Notes: a model not told the origin generated them from the sequence alone. DNA of 48,972 nucleotides from JAAZCI01 sp046462535 (GCA_046462535.1 JBKGVF010000008.1:1-48972), one strand, 5' to 3'; shown: positions 16,679 to 26,123, counted from the stretch's first letter. Translations and numbers: made by a program.

Positions 16679-17269
16679 TTACTGAGTTTTACGACGTTGT
16701 GAACGTCGATTATTTATCTGATACAACGAGCGAGAACGTCTTCTTTTTCTTCGAAATCGATCAATGTTTTTTGGAGGAATATCATCACCAAAGAGATTGG
16801 GGGCCAATTCGGTTAAGGCCCGCTCATATACTTCCCGCTTAAAATGGATAACCTTTTCAACGGGGGTCCAATAGCTAACCCACTTCCATCCATCAAATTC
16901 AGGGCGGTCACTGACATCTAATTGTAGGTGACTCTCCCCATTCTCTACCAATTTAAGTAGATACCAGATCTGCTTTTGACCAATGCAAAGGCGACGATTT
17001 GGTCGTGGTCTACGGATAAATTGGCGAGGTAGGCGGTAACGTAACCAGTCATCGGTATGCCCTAAAATTGTGACATGCTCTGGATGGAGCCCTATCTCTT
17101 CATAAAGTTCGCGATACATCGCTTCTTCAGGCGTTTCGCCATGATCAATTCCACCTTGGGGAAATTGCCAAGAATCACGCTGTCCCACGCGATGCCCCCA
17201 AAAGAGTTTCTGATCTCGATTACACAAGATGATGCCAACGTTCGCTCGAAAGCCTTCATTGTCAATCAT
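16679..17269 (-). CDS. rppH: RNA pyrophosphohydrolase RppH
   Basis: This is a Nudix hydrolase of 196 residues opening MIDNEGFRANVGIILCNRDQ, as in other RppH proteins. The Nudix box spans residues 39-61 with key residues G39, E45, R53, E54 and E57-E58. RppH removes pyrophosphate from the 5' end of mRNAs and so starts RNase E-dependent decay in the cytoplasm. A basic, Arg-rich C-terminal tail (RRKRRRSRSLYQ...) extends about 20 residues beyond the E. coli length and may bind RNA. Monocistronic, ending in a strong terminator. Confidence 0.96.
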   Translation of the reverse strand: MIDNEGFRANVGIILCNRDQKLFWGHRVGQRDSWQFPQGGIDHGETPEEAMYRELYEEIGLHPEHVTILGHTDDWLRYRLPRQFIRRPRPNRRLCIGQKQIWYLLKLVENGESHLQLDVSDRPEFDGWKWVSYWTPVEKVIHFKREVYERALTELAPNLFGDDIPPKNIDRFRRKRRRSRSLYQINNRRSQRRKTQ

Positions 17270-17357
17270 TGTGTCATCCTTAACTTACTTTTAAACGATA
17301 AATCCATTGTTCCACACTACTGATTTAATGCAAGCAAATTTCATTGAGCATCCCTCC

Positions 17358-18632
17358 TTATAGATAGGAGGGGAGCTTAGCAGATCGAAGATAGAGGGTG
17401 ATAAAAAGGGCTAATAGTGAGAGGAAGAGAATATAGTAGGCAACCACCATCGGTGTAATTAAGGTGGCTAAAATAGGAATTAAGAGGGTTGTCATCCCTG
17501 CAAAGAAGGCATTACCAATATTGTAGGAGAAGCTCATGCCACTTAACCGAATAGGAGCAGGAAAGAGATGGATGATAATCAGTGGGACCATCGAGACGAG
17601 GCCTAAAAAGAGGGCTGCGCTACAGTAGAGCAGGGTTATCATCCTCTCTGAGCCCCCCTCAATGCTCTTAAAGAAGAGGAGCGAGGTGACTCCTAACAGT
17701 AACGCAAAAAGAGCGGTGGTGGGTAGGACGCCGAGGCGATCGGCAAGAATCCCCGCAAGGAGAGAGCCGATAATATTCATTAATGTTGCCAATAGTGCCA
17801 CTCTGCTGACAAAGAGTGGGTCAAGGGCAAACTCGGTTCGCATCAACCCAGGGGCCAACACTACTAAAACGACTCCGGTAATTAAGAGCCACGTGGTTAA
17901 AATAGCCACAATAGTTGCTCGACGATGTTCAGTTAAGATGCGTTTAAGAGGTGTCTCTTTACTTAAGGTGCGCGCTTGCTTCATAGCGATAAAGATAGGG
18001 GTCTCCTGTAGGTATTGGCGCAGATAGAGGGTAAAGAAGCCGAGTAGACCACCAAGAAGGAAGGGGAGACGCCAGGCATAGAGAAGAATCTCATCAGCGG
18101 TAAAGAGATGGTTGAGAAGATAGGAGACACCATGGCCGATTAAAACGCCTAATGTTAATCCACTGGCAATCATACTATTGGCAATACCAGCATGCTGTTT
18201 AGGGAGATGCTCTGTAACAAAGACATGGGCACTTGGAACTTCACCCCCTAAGGCAATCCCCTGCAGTAATCTCATCAATAGGAGGAGTAGAGGAGCGATT
18301 ACGCCTGCTGTTTCGTAGGTGGGAAGTAATCCAATAAGCAGTGTTGGAATTGCCATAAGAAAGAGGGAGAGCATAAAAGCATTTTTACGCCCAAAGAGGT
18401 CACCAAAATGGGCAAGGAGAATACCACTTAATGGGCGGACAAAGTAGGCAACTGCATAGGTTGAGTAGGTCATGATCAATGCCAGCAGAGGTGCATCGGC
18501 AGGAAAGAAGAGACGTTGCAAAATATCGGCAAAGCTTAAAAAGATAATAAAGTCATAAAACTCTAATGCCCCACCTAAAGAGGAGAGGGTGAGGGTTTTA
18601 ATATCAGAGCGGGAGAGTCTTGCTTGAGTCAT
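17358..18632 (-). CDS. MFS transporter, metabolite:H+ symporter (MHS/ProP-like) type
   Basis: The 424-residue protein has 12 membrane helices. The opening SSLGGALEFYDFIIFLSFADILQ is the helix-1 signature of the MHS branch of the major facilitator superfamily (ProP, ShiA, KgtP), and GDLFGRKNAFMLSL is the loop 2-3 motif. Members import organic acids or osmolytes such as proline/betaine with protons. The substrate here is not readable. It is the last gene downstream of lptM-lysA-queA, 70 bases after queA, and could be cotranscribed with them. Confidence 0.88.
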   Translation of the reverse strand: MTQARLSRSDIKTLTLSSLGGALEFYDFIIFLSFADILQRLFFPADAPLLALIMTYSTYAVAYFVRPLSGILLAHFGDLFGRKNAFMLSLFLMAIPTLLIGLLPTYETAGVIAPLLLLLMRLLQGIALGGEVPSAHVFVTEHLPKQHAGIANSMIASGLTLGVLIGHGVSYLLNHLFTADEILLYAWRLPFLLGGLLGFFTLYLRQYLQETPIFIAMKQARTLSKETPLKRILTEHRRATIVAILTTWLLITGVVLVVLAPGLMRTEFALDPLFVSRVALLATLMNIIGSLLAGILADRLGVLPTTALFALLLGVTSLLFFKSIEGGSERMITLLYCSAALFLGLVSMVPLIIIHLFPAPIRLSGMSFSYNIGNAFFAGMTTLLIPILATLITPMVVAYYILFLSLLALFITLYLRSAKLPSYL

Positions 18633-18702
18633 TGTTATCGATTGCCTATCTATTTATTATTGTTATTAAGAGTTGCGGTAGCAGTATAACGGGGTATCTT
18701 CG

Positions 18703-19737
18703 TTAGGGAAGAAGAAGCATGGCATCACCATAGCTAAAAAAGCGATAACGGGCCTTAATGGCGTGATGGTAGAGGGTGCGAATCTCTTCATACCCCATTA
18801 GGGTTGAGACTAAAACTAATAGTGTCGATTGAGGAAGATGAAAGTTGGTTAATAACCCATCAACCACCCGAAAGGAGAACCCTGGTTTGATAAAGATATC
18901 CGTATCACCACTAAATGGTTTGAGGGATCCAGAGAGGGCAGCTGACTCAAGAGCACGAACCACTGTTGTCCCAACAGCAATAATACGTCCCCCTTTCGCT
19001 TGAGTAGCAAGGATCTTATCAACGGTTTCACGTGGAACATCGATCCACTCTTGATGCATTCTATGCTCAGTTAAATCATCGACTCGAATGGGTTGAAAGG
19101 TTCCTGCACCCACATGGAGGGTCACCTTTGCCGATTCTATTCCGCTCTCTGATAAGGTGGAGAGCATTGTATCGGTAAAGTGTAATCCTGCTGTAGGGGC
19201 GGCAACGGCTCCCTTCTCTTGACTAAAGACTGTTTGATAGCGCTCCTTATCGTCAAGCTCATTCTCACGAGTAATATAGGGGGGGAGGGGCATCTCCCCA
19301 AATTGATCGAGAAGTGTGGTTAGTTTGAGGGTAGGGTCTGCGCTCTCAAGAAGGAAGAAATCACCTTGACGCCCCAACATGGTAAAGGCAGCCATCCCAT
19401 TGATGTAGATTGATTGCCCCTCTTTTGGTGGGCGACTTGCCCTCAGTTGTGCCAGCGCCTGCCGCTCATTAAGCAAACGCTCAATCATCACCTCGACACG
19501 GCCTCCGGTGTGCTTTTCACCAAAGAGTCGTGCGGGTATCACTCGTGTATTATTAAATATAAGAAGATCATTCGGCTTAAGATACTCAAGGAGGTTGGTG
19601 AAGTGACGATCCTCATAGAGTAGCTTTCCTCCCTCTCTCTTTCCGACAAGTAGACGGGAATCCCCCCGAACTGTTGGGGGATATTGAGCAATCAGCTCAT
19701 CGGGAAGAGGATAGTCATAATCGGAGAGTTTCAACAT
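18703..19737 (-). CDS. queA: tRNA S-adenosylmethionine ribosyltransferase-isomerase QueA
   Basis: A 344-residue enzyme that transfers and isomerises the ribose of SAM onto preQ1 at the wobble base of GUN-anticodon tRNAs, making epoxyqueuosine. Seen are the family opening (LSDYDYPLPDELIAQYP), PARLFGEK, the AAPTAGLHFT stretch, and LHVGAGTFQPIR. ATG 19737 is preferred over ATG 19743 because AGGA then sits at 9 rather than 3 bases and the N-terminus aligns better. It lies only about 27 bases after lysA. tgt is not in the window. Confidence 0.97.
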   Translation of the reverse strand: MLKLSDYDYPLPDELIAQYPPTVRGDSRLLVGKREGGKLLYEDRHFTNLLEYLKPNDLLIFNNTRVIPARLFGEKHTGGRVEVMIERLLNERQALAQLRASRPPKEGQSIYINGMAAFTMLGRQGDFFLLESADPTLKLTTLLDQFGEMPLPPYITRENELDDKERYQTVFSQEKGAVAAPTAGLHFTDTMLSTLSESGIESAKVTLHVGAGTFQPIRVDDLTEHRMHQEWIDVPRETVDKILATQAKGGRIIAVGTTVVRALESAALSGSLKPFSGDTDIFIKPGFSFRVVDGLLTNFHLPQSTLLVLVSTLMGYEEIRTLYHHAIKARYRFFSYGDAMLLLP

Positions 19738-19763
19738 AGTCATCTGTCCTGTAGCCTATCTAA

Positions 19764-20990
19764 TTACTTATCGGTTAAGAGGGAGAGTTCGGCGGCATAG
19801 AGGGATTCTTCACTCTCACGATGGCGGATTAGCTTTGTCCCCTCTTTAGAGTAGAGAAGCTCTGCGGCACGGCCACGGGAGTTATAGTTAGAAGCCATAG
19901 TAAAACCGTAAGCACCCGCCTCAGTGACGGCAAGCAGATCTCCCGCTTCAATACTTAAGAGACGCTCTTTACCTAAAAAATCCCCTGTTTCACAGATGGG
20001 ACCGACAATATCATAATTTTTAGCAGTGTCAGGATCGACCGGGCGGGTGAGATTCTCAATATTCATCCATGCATCATAGAGTGCTGGGCGAATGAGGTCA
20101 TTCATAGCAGCATCGACAACGGCAAAGTGTTTCCCCTCATTCTCTTTTGTGAGAATCACCTCAGTCACCAAAATCCCGGCATCCCCCACAATGGAGCGTC
20201 CCGGCTCAATATAGAGCGCTAGCTGTCGTGTACCGATCTTCCCAATCGCCATCTCTAGCCACTCTTTAGGATCAATTAAGGTCTCATCTTCATAACGAAT
20301 CCCTAAACCACCCCCCATATCGAGATGCTTGAGTTGAATTCCCTGCTCTGCAAGGCGATCAATAAGGGCTAGGGTTAGGTCAAGTGCTTCAGCATAAGGA
20401 GCAATATCAGTTAACTGAGAGCCGATATGGAAATCGATCCCCTCAATTGAGAGCATCGGCATGTCAGCCATCTCAAGGTAGAGTTGATATGCCTCCTCCA
20501 TACGGATACCAAACTTATTCTCTTTAAGACCGGTAGAGATATAGGGGTGAGTTTTGGGATCTACATTAGGGTTAATTCGTAATGAGACAGGGGCAGTGCG
20601 CTGTAACTCATTGGCAACCTCATTCAACATATAGACTTCAGCCCGTGACTCAATATTGAAGCAGCCAATTCCTGATTGAAGGGCATAGGTTAAATCCGCT
20701 TTTGATTTGCCCACTCCTGAGTAGACCACCTTTTTTGGATCACCTCCAGCGGCGAGGACACGCTTTAATTCTCCGATTGAGACGATATCAAAGCCAGAGC
20801 CTTCAGCAGCTAATAGTTGCAAAATAGCTAAGTTACTATTGGCTTTGACGGCATAACAGATCTGGTGGGGACAGTTACCAAAGCCTGTACGGTAGTGATT
20901 AAAATTCTCTAAGATACGCTCTTTACTATAGATATAGAGTGGTGTTTGGTACTGGAGCGCTAATTGGTGTAGATCATCTTTTTTAAACAT
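19764..20990 (-). CDS. lysA: Diaminopimelate decarboxylase LysA
   Basis: The 408-residue fold-type III PLP enzyme converts meso-diaminopimelate to L-lysine, the last step of lysine biosynthesis in the cytoplasm. Seen are the PLP lysine in CYAVKANSN near residue 48, the GSGFDIVS stretch, FHIGSQ, the phosphate-binding LDMGGGLGI, EPGRSIVG, and the substrate-site CETGDFLG. It lies between lptM (59-base gap) and queA on the minus strand. The lptM-lysA neighbourhood is common in gammaproteobacteria, usually followed by dapF, which is absent here. Confidence 0.97.
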   Translation of the reverse strand: MFKKDDLHQLALQYQTPLYIYSKERILENFNHYRTGFGNCPHQICYAVKANSNLAILQLLAAEGSGFDIVSIGELKRVLAAGGDPKKVVYSGVGKSKADLTYALQSGIGCFNIESRAEVYMLNEVANELQRTAPVSLRINPNVDPKTHPYISTGLKENKFGIRMEEAYQLYLEMADMPMLSIEGIDFHIGSQLTDIAPYAEALDLTLALIDRLAEQGIQLKHLDMGGGLGIRYEDETLIDPKEWLEMAIGKIGTRQLALYIEPGRSIVGDAGILVTEVILTKENEGKHFAVVDAAMNDLIRPALYDAWMNIENLTRPVDPDTAKNYDIVGPICETGDFLGKERLLSIEAGDLLAVTEAGAYGFTMASNYNSRGRAAELLYSKEGTKLIRHRESEESLYAAELSLLTDK

Positions 20991-21049
20991 ATCTTCTCAA
21001 TAATATAGTGGTTGTTGAGTACAAAATAAGCTCGTACTGATGAATCGGA

Positions 21050-21169
21050 TTAATAAGAGAGGGTGCTTATCGCTGCGGTATTCGGTAGATAGAGGGGGCC
21101 TTTTTGGCCACAGCTGGTTACCAGTAGCAGCAGGGGAATGATAAGGAGCAGATATCTTCGATTACTCAT
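21050..21169 (-). CDS. lptM: LptM (YifL-type) small lipoprotein
   Basis: This 39-residue gene has a lipoprotein signal (MSNRRYLLLIIPLLLLVTSC, lipobox VTSC) directly followed by GQKGPLYLP, the hallmark of LptM. LptM helps mature the LptD-LptE complex that inserts lipopolysaccharide into the outer membrane. The lipid-modified cysteine is residue 20. It sits 59 bases upstream of lysA on the same strand, its usual neighbour. An AGGA site precedes the start by about 7 bases. Confidence 0.93.
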   Translation of the reverse strand: MSNRRYLLLIIPLLLLVTSCGQKGPLYLPNTAAISTLSY

Positions 21170-21346
21170 ACTTAAATCCTAGGGGTGATGATTGATTGGA
21201 TCTTCTTAAGAGGGGGGATCCCTCCTATGAATGAATATTTAAACTTGTCCATATTATCATAATGAATTGATAGGTTAGGGGGTTATTTCTTTATTAAATG
21301 GGGTAATATATTCTCAGTCGATAAACCATTTATGTGAGGATTAATA

Positions 21347-21730
21347 ATGGCATTTAGAGAGAAGAGCGTTGTGATTACGCCATTTTTTGCAGCAGTTATA
21401 CTCTTTGGCGGAATAGAGATCGCAGCTGCTGGCACGATCAATAAGTGTGAAAATAGTGCAGGAAAGGTGATCTATACAGAAAATGAGTGTCCTGAGGGTT
21501 ACCGTTCAACCGCTGATGAGTGGTTGGAGCGGGTTAAAATTCAAGAGGAGCCGAATCGTACAGCAGTAGAGCCGGCCTTAACAAATGGGGAGGATTTATC
21601 AGATGAGAGGGTTCAGAGAGACTCTAGAGATGAGCTCAATGAGTTAGAAGCTCAAGCGGATGAGGTAGAGGATTCGTATATCCCCCTTGGTCGAGATGAG
21701 AGGGGTATCCCTTACGCTATTCCTGAGTAG
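21347..21730 (+). CDS. DUF4124-domain secreted protein
   Basis: This 127-residue protein has a signal-like N-terminus (hydrophobic VVITPFFAAVILFGGI, Ala-rich end AAAG). A short DUF4124 module follows (TINKCENSAGKVIYTENECPEG, about residues 29-50), with two cysteines that probably form a disulfide. The rest is acidic and low-complexity. DUF4124 proteins are periplasmic and of unknown role. A good GAGGA site precedes ATG 21347, and a strong terminator follows. It is not in an operon with gyrA. Confidence 0.85.
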   Translation: MAFREKSVVITPFFAAVILFGGIEIAAAGTINKCENSAGKVIYTENECPEGYRSTADEWLERVKIQEEPNRTAVEPALTNGEDLSDERVQRDSRDELNELEAQADEVEDSYIPLGRDERGIPYAIPE

Positions 21731-21746
21731 TGAGCCTCAATTTTTA

Positions 21747-21782
21747 AGAGTCTAGTGTCATATTGATGCTAGACTCTTTTTT
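21747..21782 (+). terminator. Terminator after DUF4124 gene
   Basis: A 9-bp perfect stem (AGAGTCTAG at 21747-21755 with its complement at 21769-21777), a 13-nt loop and a T run to 21782. It separates the DUF4124 gene from gyrA. Confidence 0.85.
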
Positions 21783-21868
21783 AAAGATTAGCCCTAAAAA
21801 GAGACTGAAAAATCAAGCTCTTTTTATTTCAATATAGGGCGTCTGAATCAGCGGTTTGGGCGCTTTTA

Positions 21869-21877
21869 TGGTATAAT
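21869..21877 (+). promoter_or_regulatory. Extended -10 promoter for gyrA
   Basis: TGGTATAAT is a perfect extended -10 element (TGN-TATAAT) 40 bases before the gyrA start. No convincing -35 hexamer is seen at 17 bases, which is usual for extended -10 promoters. This is the best sigma-70 candidate in the 183-base gap. Confidence 0.65.
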
Positions 21878-21916
21878 CGTTCTTTGCATTATTAATAAAA
21901 CACTGAAGGTTAATTG

Positions 21917-24547
21917 ATGAGTGATTTTGCTAAAGAAGTAGTTCCAATTAGTTTAGAAGAGGAGATGCGCAACTCCTACCTTGATTACGCGATGAGTGTC
22001 ATCATTGGTCGAGCTCTGCCCGATGTGCGCGATGGGTTAAAGCCGGTCCATAGGCGTATCTTACATGCCATGAATCAGGTCAATAACGATTGGAATAAAC
22101 CTTATAAAAAATCGGCCCGTATCGTGGGGGATGTGATGGGTAAATATCACCCCCATGGTGATAGTGCAATTTATGATTCGGTCGTTCGAATGGCACAACC
22201 CTTCTCCCTACGTTATATGTTGGTCGATGGGCAGGGTAACTTCGGTTCTGTTGATGGTGACTCGCCGGCAGCAATGCGTTATACCGAAGTGCGGATGAGT
22301 CGTATTGCTCATACTCTTTTAGAGGATATCGAGAAGGAGACCGTTGACTTTACCTTCAACTATGATGAGTCGGAGATGGAGCCTTCGGTGCTTCCAACGC
22401 GGATCCCTAACCTTTTAGTGAATGGTTCAGCGGGGATCGCTGTGGGGATGGCCACCAATATTCCCCCACACAACCTTAGTGAAACAATCGCAGCATCATT
22501 AGCATTGCTCCATAATCCTGATATCACCATCGATGAGTTAATGACCCACCTACCAGCACCTGATTTCCCAACCGCAGGAATTATCAATGGCGTATCAGGT
22601 ATTCGTGAGGCCTACCATACCGGACGGGGGCGTGTAGTGATTCGGGGGCGTTGTGAAATTGAGCATGATGAGAGCCGCAATCGGGATACCATCATTATCA
22701 CAGAGCTCCCCTATCAGGTGAATAAGGCACGTCTTATTGAGCGAATTGTTGAGCTCCATCGTGAGAAGATTATTGAAGGAATCGCTCCGGATGGTTTGCG
22801 TGATGAGTCTGACAAAGATGGAATGCGGATTGTGATTGAGTTACGCCGCGGTGAGATGGGTGAGGTTGTTCTCAATCAGCTCTATAAACATACAGCCTTA
22901 CAGAGCAGTTTTGGTGTCAATATGGTTGCCATCGATCGTGGACAGCCGAAGCTTCTCAACTTAAAGGAGGTTTTAGAGGCCTTCTTAATGCATCGCCGTG
23001 AGGTGATTACCCGCCGTACAATCTTTGATCTGCGCAAAGCCCGTGAACGAGCCCATACCCTTGAGGGGTTAACGGTTGCTCTGGCTAATATTGATGCCAT
23101 GATTGAGCTGATTCGCTCTTCAAAGAATGGTGCAGAAGCAAAAGAGCGTATGCTTGAGCGTACTTGGGCACCAGGAGAGGTCTCTGCAATGTTGGAGCGG
23201 GCGCTTGAGCTGGAGACGAAACCTAGCGATCTACCAGATGGTTTTGGCATCATGGAGGATGGAAGCTATCGTCTCTCAGAGGAGCAAGCGCAAGCGATCT
23301 TAGATATGCGTCTCCAGCGTCTAACAGGATTAGAGCAGGAGAAGATTATAGAGGAGTATGAGGGGCTATTAGATACGATCGGCGCCTTGATCGAGATCCT
23401 TGTTAATCCTGATCGCCTAAAAGAGGTGATTGTAGAGGAGCTTGAGGCCGTTAATGAGCAGTTTGGTGATGAGCGTCGTACCGAGATTCGTCACGCGGCT
23501 GCCGATATTACTCTAGAAGATCTAATTGCTGAAGAGGATGTTGTGGTGACCCTCTCTCGTCGTGGTTATGCCAAATATCAGAAGCTCGATGAGTATCAGG
23601 CACAGCGCCGTGGAGGTCGAGGAAAGTCTGCAGCACGGGTTGTGGATGAAGATGATGTTGAGCATCTGATGGTGGTTAGCACACATGCACAACTGATGTG
23701 CTTCTCATCACATGGAAAGGTCTACTGGATTCGTGCATTTGAGCTGCCTGAAGCGGGGCGTGGCTCAAGTGGTCGTCCGATTGTTAATCTCTTGCCGTTA
23801 GAGGAGGATGAGCGGATCACCTCAATTTTAACAGTGGATGAGTATCGAGATGATCAATATATTCTGATGGCGACAAGAGAGGGGCGTATTAAGAAGACCA
23901 ATCTCTCCCTCTTTGCAAGTGAGCGTTCAAGTGGTCTAATTGCGGTTGATTTAGTGGATGGGGATGAGTTAATCGGAACCACCATTACCGATGGAACCCA
24001 AGATGTGATGCTCTTTACTAATACAGGACAGGTGAATCGCTTTAGTGAAGAGGATATCCGCCCAATGGGTCGAACTGCCCGTGGTGTACGGGGTATTCGT
24101 CTTGAAGAGGGGCAATATGTTATCGCCATGATGGTGCCGAAGAGTGATGATATTGTTCTTTTAGCAACTGAGCACGGTTATGGTAAACGGACCCGTGTTG
24201 AGGAGTTTACTAAGCATCGTCGGGGTGGAAAAGGGGTGATCGGTATTCAGACCTCAGAGCGAAATGGTGCGTTAGTTGGCGCAACCATTGTGGAGGATGA
24301 GGATGAAGTGATGTTAATCTCCAGCAATGGGGTTCTAGTCCGTACCCGTGTTGATGAGGTGTCACTCCTTGGACGTAATACTCAGGGGGTTCGCTTAATC
24401 CGCCTTGATGAGGGGGATACGTTAGTGGGGCTCAGTCGTATTGAAGAGTCAGATGATGAGGCCTCCCTTGAGGGTGAGGAGCAGACGTTAATGGATGCAC
24501 CAGCTGCAAATGATGCTCCCTTAGATTCTACAGATGGTGAGGTGTAG
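21917..24547 (+). CDS. gyrA: DNA gyrase subunit A
   Basis: The 876-residue subunit cuts and rejoins DNA to introduce negative supercoils with GyrB. Numbering from ATG 21917 matches E. coli: Ser83 and Asp87 of the quinolone-resistance region are both present, and Arg121-Tyr122 is the catalytic pair. The GyrA box is QRRGGRG (E. coli QRRGGKG), followed by the six-bladed C-terminal DNA-wrapping domain and an acidic tail. ATG 21917 is preferred over the upstream in-frame TTG because GAAGG (21905-21909) is then 7 bases away. Monocistronic with its own extended -10 promoter and a terminator at 24618. Confidence 0.99.
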   Translation: MSDFAKEVVPISLEEEMRNSYLDYAMSVIIGRALPDVRDGLKPVHRRILHAMNQVNNDWNKPYKKSARIVGDVMGKYHPHGDSAIYDSVVRMAQPFSLRYMLVDGQGNFGSVDGDSPAAMRYTEVRMSRIAHTLLEDIEKETVDFTFNYDESEMEPSVLPTRIPNLLVNGSAGIAVGMATNIPPHNLSETIAASLALLHNPDITIDELMTHLPAPDFPTAGIINGVSGIREAYHTGRGRVVIRGRCEIEHDESRNRDTIIITELPYQVNKARLIERIVELHREKIIEGIAPDGLRDESDKDGMRIVIELRRGEMGEVVLNQLYKHTALQSSFGVNMVAIDRGQPKLLNLKEVLEAFLMHRREVITRRTIFDLRKARERAHTLEGLTVALANIDAMIELIRSSKNGAEAKERMLERTWAPGEVSAMLERALELETKPSDLPDGFGIMEDGSYRLSEEQAQAILDMRLQRLTGLEQEKIIEEYEGLLDTIGALIEILVNPDRLKEVIVEELEAVNEQFGDERRTEIRHAAADITLEDLIAEEDVVVTLSRRGYAKYQKLDEYQAQRRGGRGKSAARVVDEDDVEHLMVVSTHAQLMCFSSHGKVYWIRAFELPEAGRGSSGRPIVNLLPLEEDERITSILTVDEYRDDQYILMATREGRIKKTNLSLFASERSSGLIAVDLVDGDELIGTTITDGTQDVMLFTNTGQVNRFSEEDIRPMGRTARGVRGIRLEEGQYVIAMMVPKSDDIVLLATEHGYGKRTRVEEFTKHRRGGKGVIGIQTSERNGALVGATIVEDEDEVMLISSNGVLVRTRVDEVSLLGRNTQGVRLIRLDEGDTLVGLSRIEESDDEASLEGEEQTLMDAPAANDAPLDSTDGEV

Positions 24548-24617
24548 AACCTTCCGATTGAGAATGATGGGATTGAGCATCCCCCTCCTAGGTGAGTGAC
24601 TCAGTAAGATCAAAGAG

Positions 24618-24652
24618 AAATCCGAAAGGATACCCCCCTTTCGGATTTTTTT
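24618..24652 (+). terminator. gyrA terminator
   Basis: A perfect 12-bp stem (AAATCCGAAAGG at 24618-24629 with 24637-24648), a 7-nt loop and a T run of seven, 70 bases after the gyrA stop and overlapping the last bases of the convergent patatin gene. Confidence 0.92.
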
Positions 24653-25586
24653 ATCCCCTTAAAAGGTGAGCCCGTAACTGCGCCATATGGGTATGAGCGG
24701 TGCGCCGTCCTGTTTGATAGAGTCTCTCTAAGAGGGGAGGGTCACTGGTGATAAAGGTGAGGGTGGGCTCACTAAATTGGGGATTGATTCTCAACGTTGT
24801 TACTGTGGGGTAGAGAAGGGAGAGTAGCTGTGCCGTCGCTTCACTATTGGTGGTGATAATTGATTCAAAGAGTTCGGCAAAGAGGGTATATCCCAGTAGA
24901 TCAGGGATAAGGTGGCGCTTTTGGGAGAAGTAGTCGGGATAGGGGAAATCGCCTGTCCCTAAAGAGAGGAGGCTAATCTGCTCCAGAGGGATTTTGCGGC
25001 TCAGAGCATCTGAGAGGGCAAAGAGTGCAGGATTATTTGCGGAGAACCCTCCATCGATCAGGGTGATGGGGTATCCATCTTCCCCCTGATGCTGCTGTTT
25101 TTGAAAAATAGGATAAGCAGAGGAGGAGGCTATAACACTCTCTGCCAATGTTATTGGGGTAGGCAGCAATAGATCGTTAAATTCGTTTTGATGATTTTCT
25201 GTAGAGGTGGCAATTGTGGCACACTTCTCTTCATCTCGTGTCATAATCACCCCAAAGTCACTCTTAAGCTCCCTAAAAGAGTAGGGGCCAAGGTAGTGTT
25301 CCGCTAGCTCTCGCAGCGCAGAGCTCTTAGATTTAGGCAGTAGGGGTTCCATAATAGTGGGAAGATGGTGCTGATAGAGGGTATAAACCTCTTTTGCACT
25401 GAGCCCGGTTGCCAGTAATGCACCAATAATTGCACCAGTACTGGTTCCATAGATGAGCTGAAAGTGCTCATGGAGCATCTTAGGGGCGATCAGCTCCTCT
25501 ATAACGGTTAAGATCCCTAAGGTGAAGAACCCTTTCGATCCGCCACCATCGAGAGTTAGGATGGGATAGGGCATCGCTCCACTCAT
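24651..25586 (-). CDS. Patatin-like phospholipase/lipid acyl hydrolase
   Basis: This 311-residue single-domain patatin has the oxyanion motif DGGGSKGFF (about residues 11-19), the nucleophile GTSTG (about 48-52, catalytic Ser), and the catalytic Asp in DGGFSANNPAL. It hydrolyses acyl esters of phospholipids or neutral lipids. It is the second gene of a pair: the 121-residue membrane gene ends 21 bases upstream. Patatins of this size also act as antiphage effectors (CapV), but no cGAS-like or CD-NTase gene is nearby, so a housekeeping or secreted role is as likely. The start among the first two ATGs is uncertain. Confidence 0.88.
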   Translation of the reverse strand: MSGAMPYPILTLDGGGSKGFFTLGILTVIEELIAPKMLHEHFQLIYGTSTGAIIGALLATGLSAKEVYTLYQHHLPTIMEPLLPKSKSSALRELAEHYLGPYSFRELKSDFGVIMTRDEEKCATIATSTENHQNEFNDLLLPTPITLAESVIASSSAYPIFQKQQHQGEDGYPITLIDGGFSANNPALFALSDALSRKIPLEQISLLSLGTGDFPYPDYFSQKRHLIPDLLGYTLFAELFESIITTNSEATAQLLSLLYPTVTTLRINPQFSEPTLTFITSDPPLLERLYQTGRRTAHTHMAQLRAHLLRG

Positions 25587-25607
25587 CCATTCACCGTTGA
25601 GGGGGTA

Positions 25608-25973
25608 CTACTCAAACTCATCATACTCAAAGAGGGGATCCTCCTCTCTCCCACCATCAGGCAAGCCACGTGAGGAGCGAAGCGGGACATATGAGCCAGA
25701 TTTAGTCTTCACCTGACAGACTTTAAGATACCAAGAGTATTTAGTCTCTGACTTCATACTGACCCCAGTAAAGTGACATTGCGCAGTACGATAGAGGGGT
25801 TTTAAGGTGAGGAGTGTAATTAGGGTAAAGCTTGTGAGAAGGGCGAAGAGAACCCAACGCTTATTCTTCCAAAGAAAGGAGAAGAGTGGGCGTACCTTAT
25901 AGAGGGCATAGGCGGTAAAGAGCCCTAAGACAAAGAGTGCTCCCAGAATTTGAAATGAGAAATACCAAATCAT
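25608..25973 (-). CDS. Small membrane protein of unknown family (121 aa)
   Basis: Two membrane segments (residues about 4-28 and 38-56) are followed by a soluble tail of about 60 residues containing two cysteines (CHFTG and KVCQVKTKSGSYV) and the end SSRGLPDGGREEDPLFEYDEFE. I do not recognise the family. It lies 21 bases upstream of the patatin gene on the same strand, so the two are likely cotranscribed and may cooperate. A role as membrane anchor or regulator of the lipase is only inference. Confidence 0.75.
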   Translation of the reverse strand: MIWYFSFQILGALFVLGLFTAYALYKVRPLFSFLWKNKRWVLFALLTSFTLITLLTLKPLYRTAQCHFTGVSMKSETKYSWYLKVCQVKTKSGSYVPLRSSRGLPDGGREEDPLFEYDEFE

Positions 25974-26123
25974 AACGACTCCTTCGATACCTGCTATTTA
26001 GATTGACCGAACCTCATTAATAATCCCACTAACCCCATTAATACCACTTGATGGGGAGAGAATGGTAAAGCGTAGAGTGTAGTCTACACCAAAAGAGGGT
26101 GGGCAACAGAATTGATAGGCAAT

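Noticed and set aside
21855..21861. TTGGGC as the -35 box of the gyrA promoter
   Set aside because: It is only about 10 bases from the -10 element, too close for sigma-70.
24651..25586. Patatin as a CapV/CBASS effector
   Set aside because: No CD-NTase, Cap2/Cap3 or other antiphage gene lies within several kilobases, so this remains only a possibility.
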